Positions 35,768 to 44,052 of a stretch of 64,000 nt of DNA are shown here, piece after piece; position 1 is the first letter of the stretch; every line of letters begins with the position of its first letter. This stretch comes from Gluconacetobacter aggeris. GTDB taxonomy: Bacteria; Pseudomonadota; Alphaproteobacteria; Acetobacterales; Acetobacteraceae. The notes under the pieces are model-generated. The model was given only the letters and a program-made list of their open reading frames with translations, made no database searches and had not been told where the DNA came from. The translations under genes were made by a program, and so were the position numbers. Location of the stretch: NCBI RefSeq assembly GCF_014174395.1, contig NZ_JABEQD010000002.1:186001-250000 (forward strand), read 5' to 3'.

Positions 35768-35801
35768 CCTGTCTGCTTCAGGATACGAGTAGGCAGACAG
35801 G
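35768..35801. terminator. Inverted repeat after the LOG gene
   Basis: Perfect 9-bp arms CCTGTCTGC / GCAGACAGG separated by 16 bases, about 70 bases past the LOG stop codon and before the convergent nucleotidyltransferase end. A plausible but weak bidirectional terminator; no T-run follows. Confidence 0.4.
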
Positions 35802-35917
35802 ATACGCCTCATGTCAGTCGTTCTGAATAGATAGATGCATGTGGCAAAGCGGCTGTTTATTATTCTGTGGATGTTGCTCGCCTATAGCATGACCAGAAAT
35901 CGACCAGTTGAGGCGGT

Positions 35918-36499
35918 TCACTCTGCATTCCAGGGAATAATCGTCAGACAGGGCCAGTGTTTCAGCCATTTCTCCACTTTCGCCTCATAAATATCAGCCG
36001 TAATCTGACGTTTATTTGGTCTGACAATGCCATTGATTAGGTCTGACAAACCGAATGGTGCGTATACTTCACTGCCATGTTTTCCCGGCTTGATGCCAAT
36101 TGCTGTGGCGGTCGTCGGGAACGTATCAATAGCGTCTTCTACAGAGCGATAGGGTGAAATCGGATAGCCAAATTTTTCTTTATACCAAAGATGCACACGC
36201 GCTTCGTTCTTTACGTCTATCCATACTGGTATGTGCGACAACATTGTCCGGATACGCTCGGCATTTCGTTTCTCACTTAATGCAGAGGTATCATCTGCAT
36301 CGAAATACACAATATCCAGATCCGAAATGCCGTGATTTACGGGTAAGCCGAAATGGTTATTCCATATGGTTTGCGCCAAACAACCAGCCACCAACCAGCA
36401 GTTATCCAGTTCCATTTGCTCCCAGATATACGACAGATCACGTATGAACGGGTTCTGTAAAATAATATCGGAAAATTGAATCGCGAGCGCAGTCTGCAT
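35918..36499 (-). CDS. Nucleotidyltransferase-fold protein (NTP_transf_6 / DUF925)
   Basis: A 193-residue protein from ATG 36499. The core WLVAGCLAQTIWNNHFGLPVNHGISDLDIVYFDADD matches the DUF925 nucleotidyltransferase family: GCxxQTxWN followed by the D-x-D pair of the polymerase-beta fold, then DVKNEARVHLWY and FPTTATAIGI. An ATG at 36550 would add 17 basic residues. The family's reaction is not established. Base composition is much lower in GC than the genes around it, like the LOG gene next door, so the pair looks imported. It is convergent with that gene. Confidence 0.85.
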   Translation of the reverse strand: MQTALAIQFSDIILQNPFIRDLSYIWEQMELDNCWLVAGCLAQTIWNNHFGLPVNHGISDLDIVYFDADDTSALSEKRNAERIRTMLSHIPVWIDVKNEARVHLWYKEKFGYPISPYRSVEDAIDTFPTTATAIGIKPGKHGSEVYAPFGLSDLINGIVRPNKRQITADIYEAKVEKWLKHWPCLTIIPWNAE

Positions 36500-36626
36500 G
36501 CTTGTTTCTATATGCCTACGTGAAAATCGGAACTTACGCGCGTAAAGCATATAGGATCTATTGTCGGCTTTTCCACGATTTATTCTGATAGCCGACATGC
36601 CGCTTACCCCGCGCTGCGGTCGCGCG

Positions 36627-36873
36627 CCTTTACGAACAGGCTCTCGCAACCTCACGCAGCACAGCCCGCCCATCCCCATCCGTCAGCCGCCGCAGCATGT
36701 CTGCAATGGCCGCCACCTGCCCGTCATGATCCGGCAGAGGCGGCCCGAACACGTCCTCCATCGCCAGAAACGTTTCCGCCTGCGCACGATGATCGTCCCG
36801 CGCATCGACACAGATCTGCCACGGTCGGCAGATCCGCCAGCCCCCGGCATAGGCCAGGATCATATGCATGTCC
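36627..36873 (-). pseudogene. Decayed 3' fragment of a mannitol dehydrogenase gene
   Basis: About 240 bases closely similar to the 3' end of the intact gene at 42324-43826. The tail reads ARDDHRAQAETFLAMEDVFG...VLREVARACS and ends in the same TAA. Upstream the match jumps to the HMILAYAGG region, so about 345 bases of the original are deleted at the junction GTGGCAGATCTG, and one G is missing in a G-run, causing a frameshift. Similarity stops at about 36870. It is a remnant of a second copy, in the same orientation as the intact gene. Confidence 0.88.
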
Positions 36874-36899
36874 GCTGAAAACCCCCATACGAAAGGATG

Positions 36900-38375
36900 C
36901 TAGTCCCCGGTCTCCGGCCAGCCGCCGCCCGTCGCCTTGCACAGCGCCACCACGTCCAGCAGCACCACCAGCCGCGCCTGGATGTCGTCCTGCTGCGCGG
37001 TGCCCAGATCAGCCCGTGCATCCAGCACCGCCAGCGCGTCGCCGGTCCCGTCGCGATAGCGGGTTCGGGCCAGGGCCAGCCGGGCGTCGATGCTGGCCAC
37101 CGCCGCCCGGTCGCCCTCCCGCGCCGCGCGGTCGGTGCGCAATGCGACCAGGGCATCCTCCACCTCGCCCAGCGCGTCCAGCACGCGCTGGCGATAGGTC
37201 AGGGCGGCCTCCTGCTGCTGTGCGCGGGCCAGCCGGATCGCGGCCCGCAGCCGCCCGCCCTGGAACAGCGGCAGGGAAATCGCGGGGCCGAACTGGTAGA
37301 ACGTGTTGCCCCAGTCCGCCAGGCTGCCCAGCGTCAGCGTGCGCTGGCCGACCTGCCCGGACAGCGTGATGTCGGGATAAAGCTGCGCCACCGCCGCGCC
37401 GACCCCGGCGGTGGCGGCGTGCAGATCGGCCTCGGCCGCGCGAATATCAGGCCGCAGGCGGGCCAACGCCGCCGGCAGCACCACCGGCACGCGCGGCGGC
37501 GGGTCCGGCAGGGGACGCAGTGCGGCAAGCGGGCCATCCAGCGCCCCCGGCGGTTGCCCGGTCAGGATGGCCAGCCGGTTCAGCGCCTGTCCCGCCTGTC
37601 GCTGGAATCCGGCCGCCTGCTCCTGCGCCCGCGCCAGCGCCGCGCCGGCCAGGTCGACATCCGTGCCGTCTGCCAGCCCCAGTCGGCGCTGGAACGCCCG
37701 CAGCGCCACCGTTCGCGCCCGCGCCGCCGCGACCTCGCCCGCCGAGTCCAGCAGCGCCTGGGTCGCCCGCCATTGCAGATAGGTCCGCACCACGTCGCCC
37801 TGCAGCGTCAGCCGCGCATCGCCCTGGCGGGCGGTCTGCACCGCCACCTGCGCCCGTGCCTGTTCCACCGACCGCCGCACCCGGCCGAACAGGTCCAGTT
37901 CCCACGATGCGTCAAACCCGACCTGATACAGGTCCGTCCCCTGCGTCAGGCCGCCGATCCCGCCCAGGAATGCCGGCTGCCCCGTGCCGCTGCCCGCGCC
38001 CCCCAGCACCGAGAACAACCCCGCCTCGCCCAGCCGCTCGCGCGTATAGCGCGCCGAGGTCCCCAGCTCCGGCAGGCCCGCGGCGCGCTGGACGGCCTCC
38101 TGCTCCCGCGCCTGGACAATGCGCGCCCTGTTTTCCTGAAAGCCCGGGTTGCCCGCCATGGCCCGCGCCACCAGCGCGTCCAGCACCGGGTCGTGAAACA
38201 TCCGCCACCAGCCGGGATCGGGCCGCGCCACCAACGCGACACCACCATCATGGGCCGACACATCATGCCACGCCGCCGGCACCTCGGCGCGCGGGGCATG
38301 GAAGGCCGGCCCCACCGTGCAGCCCCCCACCCAGGCGAGACCCGCGACGCACCCCGCCCGGACGGCCTGGCGCAT
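36900..38375 (-). CDS. NodT/OprM-type outer-membrane efflux lipoprotein
   Basis: A 491-residue outer-membrane channel, last gene of a four-gene exporter operon. The signal ends VGGCTVGPAFHAP (lipobox VGGC). Conserved NodT features: PDPGWWRMFHDPVLDALVARAMAGNP, ASWELDLFGRVRRSVEQARAQV, LARLRPDIRAAEADLHAATAGVGAAVA and ISLPLFQGGRLRAAIRLA. Its ATG overlaps the stop of the permease gene by one base (TGATG), so translation is coupled. It provides the exit duct for the ABC exporter encoded upstream. Confidence 0.92.
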   Translation of the reverse strand: MRQAVRAGCVAGLAWVGGCTVGPAFHAPRAEVPAAWHDVSAHDGGVALVARPDPGWWRMFHDPVLDALVARAMAGNPGFQENRARIVQAREQEAVQRAAGLPELGTSARYTRERLGEAGLFSVLGGAGSGTGQPAFLGGIGGLTQGTDLYQVGFDASWELDLFGRVRRSVEQARAQVAVQTARQGDARLTLQGDVVRTYLQWRATQALLDSAGEVAAARARTVALRAFQRRLGLADGTDVDLAGAALARAQEQAAGFQRQAGQALNRLAILTGQPPGALDGPLAALRPLPDPPPRVPVVLPAALARLRPDIRAAEADLHAATAGVGAAVAQLYPDITLSGQVGQRTLTLGSLADWGNTFYQFGPAISLPLFQGGRLRAAIRLARAQQQEAALTYRQRVLDALGEVEDALVALRTDRAAREGDRAAVASIDARLALARTRYRDGTGDALAVLDARADLGTAQQDDIQARLVVLLDVVALCKATGGGWPETGD

Positions 38376-39499
38376 CAATCCAGCGTTTCCCGATAGAAGC
38401 GCACGGCGACCGCGACCGTGCAGAGCGTGAACAGCACGATCGGCCACAGGTCGGGCAGGATCTCCGCCAGCCCGTTTCCCTTCAGCAGCACCCCGCGCAC
38501 GATGCGCATGGCGTGGGTCGTCGGCATCCCTTCGCCGATCACGCGCGCCCAGCGCGGCATGCCCTGGAAGGGAAAGACGAAGCCCGACAGCAGCATGAAC
38601 GGCAGCATGGTGAACTGCGCCATCTGCTGCGCCTGCATCTGGTTGGCCGCCAGCGTGGAATAGGTGATCCCCAAGGCCAGGTTGCTGGCGATGAACACCC
38701 CCAGCACCCCGAACAGCAGGAGGATCGACCCATGCACCGGCAGGTGCAGCAGCAGCACCGCGATCAGCAGGATCACCAGCACCTGCAGGTAGCCGATGCC
38801 GATATAGGGCGCGATCTTCGCCAGCATGACCTCGACCGGGCGCACCGGCATGGCCAGCAGGTTCTCCATCGTCCCGCGCTCGCGCTCACGCGTGATGGCC
38901 AGCGTGGTCAGCATCAGCGTCGACATCATCAGTACGACGCAGATCAGCCCGGGCACCACGTTCAGCACGGTCAACTGCTCGGGGTTGTAGCGGGTATGCA
39001 CCACGAAGCGGAATGGCACCGGCAACGCCATGCCCCGCCTTGCCGGCGGCAGGTCGCGCGCCAGCACGTCGCCCAGGCCGGACAGCGCGGCGGTGGCATA
39101 GCCCACCGCCGTCGGGTCGGTGCCGTCGGTATCGACCAGGACCGACGGCGCCTCGCCCCGGTCCACCGCGCGGTCGAATCCCGGCGGGAAGTCGACGACG
39201 AACAGCAGCCGCCCTTCCGCGATATCCGCCTCCGCCTCGGCCTCCGACCGGACAAGGCGGGTCCGGTAATAGCCGGTATTGCGCAGCGCGGCGACGATGG
39301 TGCGCTCGTAACGCGACGGCTCCGCCATCAGCACCCCGGTCGGCAGGTCGTGCGGGTTGGAATTGATGGCGTAGCCGAAGATCAGCAACTGCATCACCGG
39401 CAGCGCGATGATCAGCCGCAGGGTCATCGGGTCGCGCCGCACCTGCAGCCATTCCTTGCGCAGCAGCGCGCGCAGGCGGCGGGCGGACAGCATGCCCAT
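38375..39499 (-). CDS. ABC-2 type exporter permease (YhhJ/YbhS/YbhR-like)
   Basis: A 374-residue inner-membrane protein. One N-terminal membrane segment (LRLIIALPVMQLLIFGYAINS), a large periplasmic domain, then five membrane helices ending WPIVLFTLCTVAVAVRFY. The ABC-2 signature REREGTMENLLAMPVRPVEVMLAKI is present, the coupling helix region. The start overlaps the stop of the ATPase gene (ATGA). Only one permease is encoded, so it should form a homodimer, unlike systems such as YbhSR with two. Confidence 0.91.
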   Translation of the reverse strand: MGMLSARRLRALLRKEWLQVRRDPMTLRLIIALPVMQLLIFGYAINSNPHDLPTGVLMAEPSRYERTIVAALRNTGYYRTRLVRSEAEAEADIAEGRLLFVVDFPPGFDRAVDRGEAPSVLVDTDGTDPTAVGYATAALSGLGDVLARDLPPARRGMALPVPFRFVVHTRYNPEQLTVLNVVPGLICVVLMMSTLMLTTLAITRERERGTMENLLAMPVRPVEVMLAKIAPYIGIGYLQVLVILLIAVLLLHLPVHGSILLLFGVLGVFIASNLALGITYSTLAANQMQAQQMAQFTMLPFMLLSGFVFPFQGMPRWARVIGEGMPTTHAMRIVRGVLLKGNGLAEILPDLWPIVLFTLCTVAVAVRFYRETLD

Positions 39500-40422
39500 C
39501 ACCCGTCCTCCTGCCCCAGCAGATGGATGAACACGTCCTCCAGCCGGGGCGGCACCTCCTGCCATGCCAGCCCGCCTCCCTGCGCATGAATGGCCTCCTC
39601 CAGCCGCGCGCGGTCCATCCCCGCGACATGCAGCGCCCGGCCGAAGACGGTCGCGGCCTCGACCCCGGGCGCCTCGCGCAGCCGCCGCACCGCGTCCTCG
39701 ACCCCGTCGCCCGTGCCCTCGAACGTCACCAGCCCGACACGGGCCAGCAACTCCCCGGCGCTGCCCTGGACGACGATGCGTCCGCCGGCCAGGTAGACCA
39801 CGCGCGCGCAGCGTTCCGCCTCATCCATGTAATGGGTGGACACCAGCACCGTCAGCCCGCCGCCGGCCATGTCGTGGATCAGGTCCCAGAACGCGCGCCG
39901 CGCCCGCGCATCCACCCCCGCCGTCGGTTCGTCCAGCAGCAGCAGCGCCGGCCGGTGCAGCACGCAGGCCGTCAGCGCCAGCCGCTGCTTCCAGCCGCCC
40001 GACAACTGGCCGGCCAACTGGCTGGCCCGGCCGCGCAGTTCCATGCGGTCCAGCATGGCGTCGACCGCGCCGCGCGGGTCCGACAGTTCATAGATCCCGG
40101 CGACAAGCTCCAGGTTCTCCCGCACCGTCAGGTCCTCATACAGGCTGAAGCGCTGCGTCATGTAGCCGACTTGCCGGCGGATGCGCGGCGCATCGCGGAT
40201 GATGTCCAGCCCCAGGCAGGTTCCATGCCCCGCGTCGGGCACCAGCAGCCCGCACAGCATGCGAATGGTCGTGGTCTTGCCGCTGCCATTCGCACCCAGG
40301 AAGCCACAGATCTCGCCCCGTGCCACGCGCAGGCTCAGCCCGTCGACCACGCGCAGCGTCCCAAAATCCTTGCGAAGGTCGTGGACGTCTATGACGTAAT
40401 CCTCGGGCTTCGGGCCGTTCAT
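39499..40422 (-). CDS. ABC exporter ATP-binding protein
   Basis: A 307-residue ATPase. Walker A is FLGANGSGKTTT near residues 44-55, the Q-loop GYMTQRFSLYEDLTV, the signature LSGGWKQRLALTA, Walker B LLLLDEPTAGVD, and the switch His in VLVSTHYMDEAERC. It is the type that pairs with ABC-2 permeases in multidrug exporters such as YbhF. It overlaps the adaptor gene by the ATGA arrangement. A C-terminal extra domain (residues 225-307) resembles the DUF4162 tail of drug-export ATPases. Confidence 0.93.
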   Translation of the reverse strand: MNGPKPEDYVIDVHDLRKDFGTLRVVDGLSLRVARGEICGFLGANGSGKTTTIRMLCGLLVPDAGHGTCLGLDIIRDAPRIRRQVGYMTQRFSLYEDLTVRENLELVAGIYELSDPRGAVDAMLDRMELRGRASQLAGQLSGGWKQRLALTACVLHRPALLLLDEPTAGVDARARRAFWDLIHDMAGGGLTVLVSTHYMDEAERCARVVYLAGGRIVVQGSAGELLARVGLVTFEGTGDGVEDAVRRLREAPGVEAATVFGRALHVAGMDRARLEEAIHAQGGGLAWQEVPPRLEDVFIHLLGQEDG

Positions 40423-41426
40423 CGCACCTTCCCCCGCCTGGTGGCCCACGGCGGACTGACCGTCACCGGCTGGCCCGGATTGAGCATCCCCGCCTGGCCG
40501 GTGCGCGGCCGCGCCTGGATCATATAGACCAGCTTGGCCCGGCTCTGGTCGCTGTAGATCAGCGGCGGTGTGTATTCGGCATGCGGCGCGATAAAATCCA
40601 CATACCCCTCCAGCCCGGACGGGCAGCCATCACAAGCCAGTCCCACCCTGTCACCCGGATGAATGCGTGCCAGCATGCCCTCCGGCACGAACAGGCGGAT
40701 CACGATATGACCCGGCGGCAGGAGCGAGATGACCGGCGTGCCGGCGTCCAGCACTTCGCCCGGCCAGGCCATGATATCGGCGATGACGCCGGTATCGGGC
40801 GCCACGACATGGCGCTGCGACAATCGCCAGTCCATGATCGCAAGGGCCGCGCGCGCCGCCGCCGCCGTCGCCGCCTGGGCGAAGATCTGCTCCGTTCGGC
40901 CGCTGGGAGCGCGTGCCTGGTCCAGCGAGGCGCGCAGCCCCGCGACGCGGGCCTCGGCCGAGCGCCAGGCGGCGCGGGCGGCGTCACGCGCCTGCATCGT
41001 CGCGGCGCCAACCGGGGCCGCCACCTCCAGCCGACGCAGGTCGGCCCGCGCGCGGTCACGCGTCGCCTCGGCGTCCGCCAGGTTCGACGCCGCCTGGCGG
41101 ATTTCGGTCTCACGGGCAGGGCCTTGCAGGTTTGCCAACTGGCGCGCGCTTTCCTCGGCCTGGCGCGCTGCCTGGTCACGCGCGGCGCGCTCGGCCACAT
41201 CGTCCTGGTCGAACAGCGCCTGCCCCGCCCGCACCTGATCGCCGCGCATCACATGCAGCCCGGTCAGCAGCCCGGCCTGCGTCGGACCGATCCTTACGAA
41301 ATCCGCATCGACATACCCCTGCAACGTCATCGGCACCGCACGCCACGACAGGCCCCACCACAGGACCGCCGCCAGCAACAGCACCAGCCCGGCCAGGCCG
41401 GCCCGGCGGAGGCCCACCCGCGTCAC
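40419..41426 (-). CDS. HlyD-family membrane-fusion protein (YbhG-like)
   Basis: A 335-residue periplasmic adaptor, first gene of the operon, with GTG start at 41426 behind GGAAG. One membrane anchor (LAGLVLLLAAVLWWGLSW), the lipoyl half FVRIGPTQAGLLTGLHVMRGDQVRAGQALFDQD, a long Ala/Arg-rich coiled hairpin (residues 75-205), and the returning half VVAPDTGVIADIMAWPGEVLDAG. Together with the ATPase, permease and outer-membrane protein it forms a complete drug or toxin exporter spanning both membranes. Confidence 0.91.
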   Translation of the reverse strand: MTRVGLRRAGLAGLVLLLAAVLWWGLSWRAVPMTLQGYVDADFVRIGPTQAGLLTGLHVMRGDQVRAGQALFDQDDVAERAARDQAARQAEESARQLANLQGPARETEIRQAASNLADAEATRDRARADLRRLEVAAPVGAATMQARDAARAAWRSAEARVAGLRASLDQARAPSGRTEQIFAQAATAAAARAALAIMDWRLSQRHVVAPDTGVIADIMAWPGEVLDAGTPVISLLPPGHIVIRLFVPEGMLARIHPGDRVGLACDGCPSGLEGYVDFIAPHAEYTPPLIYSDQSRAKLVYMIQARPRTGQAGMLNPGQPVTVSPPWATRRGKVR

Positions 41427-41672
41427 CGTGCTTCCAGCGCCTCGACCATCGCCCGACCCTTCGCGTATGCCGCACGCCGCGATAACGGCACACCAGGCGC
41501 TGCGTCGCGCACTTCAGCTGAATTTTATCGGGGACAGGAGGATTATTCCGGACGATCACGCTGAACGCATCGAGTGCGCGCGCCATAACCTTTCCCGGCC
41601 GCCGGCCTCCGAAGATCGTGCCCGAAACCGGTCTGTTTGCAGCACGTTCAAGTCTGTCAAAGGAACGATGTC

Positions 41673-42242
41673 ATGACCATTCCCGTGCTGATTACGTTCA
41701 GGAATATGACGCCCTCATCGACGTTGGAAGCCAGAATCCGCGAAAAGGCTTCACTTCTGACCCGGTTCGAGCACGATATCCAGCGATGCCACGTGACGGT
41801 CGAAATCCCCCACCGGCACCATCGTCAGGGCCAGCTCTATCGTGTGAAACTGGTCATCACCGTGCCAGGAGGCGACATCGTCGTCGGGCGCGAAGGGTCG
41901 CAGGATCATGCACATGAAGATGCCCATGTCGCCGTGCGGGATGCGTTCGACGCGGCCATCCGGCAGTTGGAAGACCATGTCCGCATCCGCGGAACCCAGG
42001 TCAAGCATCACGAGCCCCTCTGGCTGGAAGGCCACGTTGCCCGGTTCGTCGCCGAAGCGGATCATGGCTTTATTACGACGCATGACGGGCGAGAGGTCTA
42101 TTTCCATCGCCATAGCGTGGCCGACGATGGGTTTGATCGCCTGCAGGTCGGCAGTCCGGTACACCTGGTCGTGAGCGAAGGCGTAAACGGCTCCCAGGCC
42201 AGCATCGTGCGTGTGGGCGGAAAATCCGATCCATCGTCCTGA
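41673..42242 (+). CDS. HPF/RaiA-like ribosome-binding domain fused to a cold-shock domain
   Basis: A 189-residue protein, ATG 41673 behind AGGA. Residues 1-105 match the ribosome hibernation factor fold (ITFRNMTPSSTLEARIREKASLLTRFEHDIQRCHVTVEIPHRH...DAFDAAIRQLEDHVR). Residues 118-185 are a cold-shock OB domain: GHVARFVAEADHGFITTHDG holds RNP1, and REVYFHRHSV holds RNP2. Both halves bind RNA or ribosomes, so the protein probably acts at the ribosome in stress or stationary phase, in place of the C-terminal dimerisation domain of long HPF. Such fusions are known in alphaproteobacteria; the function of this one is inferred. Confidence 0.88.
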   Translation: MTIPVLITFRNMTPSSTLEARIREKASLLTRFEHDIQRCHVTVEIPHRHHRQGQLYRVKLVITVPGGDIVVGREGSQDHAHEDAHVAVRDAFDAAIRQLEDHVRIRGTQVKHHEPLWLEGHVARFVAEADHGFITTHDGREVYFHRHSVADDGFDRLQVGSPVHLVVSEGVNGSQASIVRVGGKSDPSS

Positions 42243-42283
42243 ATACGGGAGGCCGCCCAAAGCCGCCGGCACACGCACGCTTG

Positions 42284-42311
42284 CCATCCCGGCCATCATC
42301 AACCGGGATGG
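42284..42311. terminator. Stem-loop at the convergent end of HPF-CSD and mannitol dehydrogenase genes
   Basis: Perfect 9-bp arms CCATCCCGG / CCGGGATGG with a 10-base loop, placed in the 81-base gap between two convergent stop codons. Symmetric position suggests a bidirectional terminator; no long T-run follows on either strand. Confidence 0.55.
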
Positions 42312-42323
42312 ATTCAGGCACCT

Positions 42324-43826
42324 TTACGAACAGGCTTTCGCGACCTCACGCAGCACAGCCCGCACATCACCATGCGTCAGGCGCCGCAGCATGTCCGCAA
42401 TGGCCGCCACCTGCCCGTCATGATCCGGCAGAGGCGGCCCGAACACTTCCTCCATCGCCAGAAACGCTTCGGCCTGCGCACGATGATCGTCCCGCGCATC
42501 GGCGCAGATCTGCCGCAGCACATCCGCACGCGGGTCCGTCAGGCCGATTTCCAGGGCTTCCTGCTCATGCAGCGCAAACCAGCGGATCCAGCACGCAATC
42601 AGCAGCACGGCCCCCGTCACCGGGCGACCGGCCTCCAGATTCTCGCGCATCGGCGCAATCACCCGGGCGGCCATCTTCGCCGACCCGTTGCGCCCGATCC
42701 GCTCCACATCATGCGCAATGCCCGGGTTGCGGAACCGCGTCATCAGCCCGGCGGCATAGGCATCCAGATCCTCGTCCGACAGATCGACCCCGGCCGACTG
42801 CTCATGGCGCATGAAATGCGTGGCGATCGCCCCCAGCGCCGGATCGGTCGCGGCCTCGGCCACCGTCGGCAGGTCCGCCAGCCCCCCGGCATAGGCCAGG
42901 ATCATGTGCGTGCCATTGAGCATCTGCAATTTCGCCCGTTCGAACACGCTGACATCGCGCACGAAACGGGTGCCCGGATGCGCCTCCCAGAGCGGCCGCT
43001 CACCATCGAAATTCTGGATGATCCACTGAAACCACGGCTCGGCCGAAACCGGGATCGCATCATCCACGCCCCCCAGCAACCGCCGCGCATCGTCCAGATC
43101 CGCCTCCTGGAACGGCGGCGTGATCCGGTCGACCATCGTGTTGGGAAAGACCACATGTGCGCCGATCCACGCCGACAGCACATCGTCGCCGCGCAGCGAT
43201 GCGTAATCCATCACCACCTGCCGCAGCGTATCGCCATTCTCGGCCACATTGTCGCAGCTCAGCACCACGGGCGGCACGCCCCCCCGCTGCCGTACCAGAT
43301 CCAGCCCCGCCACGAGGATGCCGGGCGCGGTCCGGGGAAACGGCCGCTCCAGATCCTCGCGAATGGCGACGGATTCCGGGTCCAGCCGTCCTTCGGCGGT
43401 GATATGATAACCGCTGGCCGTCACCGTCAGCGTCACCACCCTGATCAGCGGATCGGCAATCCGGCCGATCAACGCCGCCGGATCGGCCCCGGCAAAAACA
43501 GCTTCCGAGATCGCCGCCATCACGGAGGCCACCGTGCCGTCCGGCTCGCGGGTCAGCAGCGTGTAGCAATTCTCCTGCTCCCGCAACTGCTCGGCCAGCA
43601 GCGGCCGACGCATCGTGGCCGACACAATGCCCCAGCGCAGCCCGCCTTCCCCTGCGTGATGGATGGCCGCCTGCGTCGCCGCGACCTGATGCGCGCGATG
43701 GAAACTTCCGCATCCCAGATGCAAAAGCCCGGATTTCAACAGGGCCGGATCGAATTGCGGCCTGTAGACGGTGGCGGGCAGACTGGATAATGCGGAACGG
43801 CTCAATCGCAAAACATCAACCTCCAT
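42324..43826 (-). CDS. Mannitol 2-dehydrogenase/fructuronate reductase family protein
   Basis: A 500-residue polyol-specific long-chain dehydrogenase that uses NAD(P). The N-terminal Rossmann part starts LLHLGCGSFHRAHQVAATQAAI, the family GxGxFxRAH signature. The conserved VVFPNTMVDRITP, KLQMLNGTHMILAYAG (substrate-site Lys/Asn/His) and the helical C-terminal domain are present. Start ATG 43826 gives MEVDVLRLSRS. The family includes mannitol dehydrogenase (MtlK), fructuronate reductase (UxuB) and D-arabinitol dehydrogenase; the sequence alone does not decide among them. A decayed copy of its 3' end lies at 36627. Confidence 0.9.
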   Translation of the reverse strand: MEVDVLRLSRSALSSLPATVYRPQFDPALLKSGLLHLGCGSFHRAHQVAATQAAIHHAGEGGLRWGIVSATMRRPLLAEQLREQENCYTLLTREPDGTVASVMAAISEAVFAGADPAALIGRIADPLIRVVTLTVTASGYHITAEGRLDPESVAIREDLERPFPRTAPGILVAGLDLVRQRGGVPPVVLSCDNVAENGDTLRQVVMDYASLRGDDVLSAWIGAHVVFPNTMVDRITPPFQEADLDDARRLLGGVDDAIPVSAEPWFQWIIQNFDGERPLWEAHPGTRFVRDVSVFERAKLQMLNGTHMILAYAGGLADLPTVAEAATDPALGAIATHFMRHEQSAGVDLSDEDLDAYAAGLMTRFRNPGIAHDVERIGRNGSAKMAARVIAPMRENLEAGRPVTGAVLLIACWIRWFALHEQEALEIGLTDPRADVLRQICADARDDHRAQAEAFLAMEEVFGPPLPDHDGQVAAIADMLRRLTHGDVRAVLREVAKACS

Positions 43827-44052
43827 AAGCTTTATGAGTAAAACCAATCAAACAGGAATTATAAGGAAAATTCAAGATTTTTCACACATTCAAAACAAAC
43901 AGCAATATTTCCCTTTATTTTAAAGGATCTTTCATCACGATATAACAACAGACAAAACCCGGAAGACATTCTCATCCGCCGCCGGATTTTCTCGCCTTCC
44001 CGCCCTGTTCCCGCTAGGCTGCGCGCGAATCCCATCCGTGGTGAGCAGGGTC
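43827..44052. promoter_or_regulatory. AT-rich divergent promoter region
   Basis: About 225 bases between the divergent mannitol dehydrogenase and glgX genes. The stretch 43840-43960 is strongly AT-rich against a GC-rich background and contains the near-palindrome CTTTATTTTAAAG around 43915, which may bind a regulator. Both promoters must lie here. No gene was seen. Confidence 0.5.
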
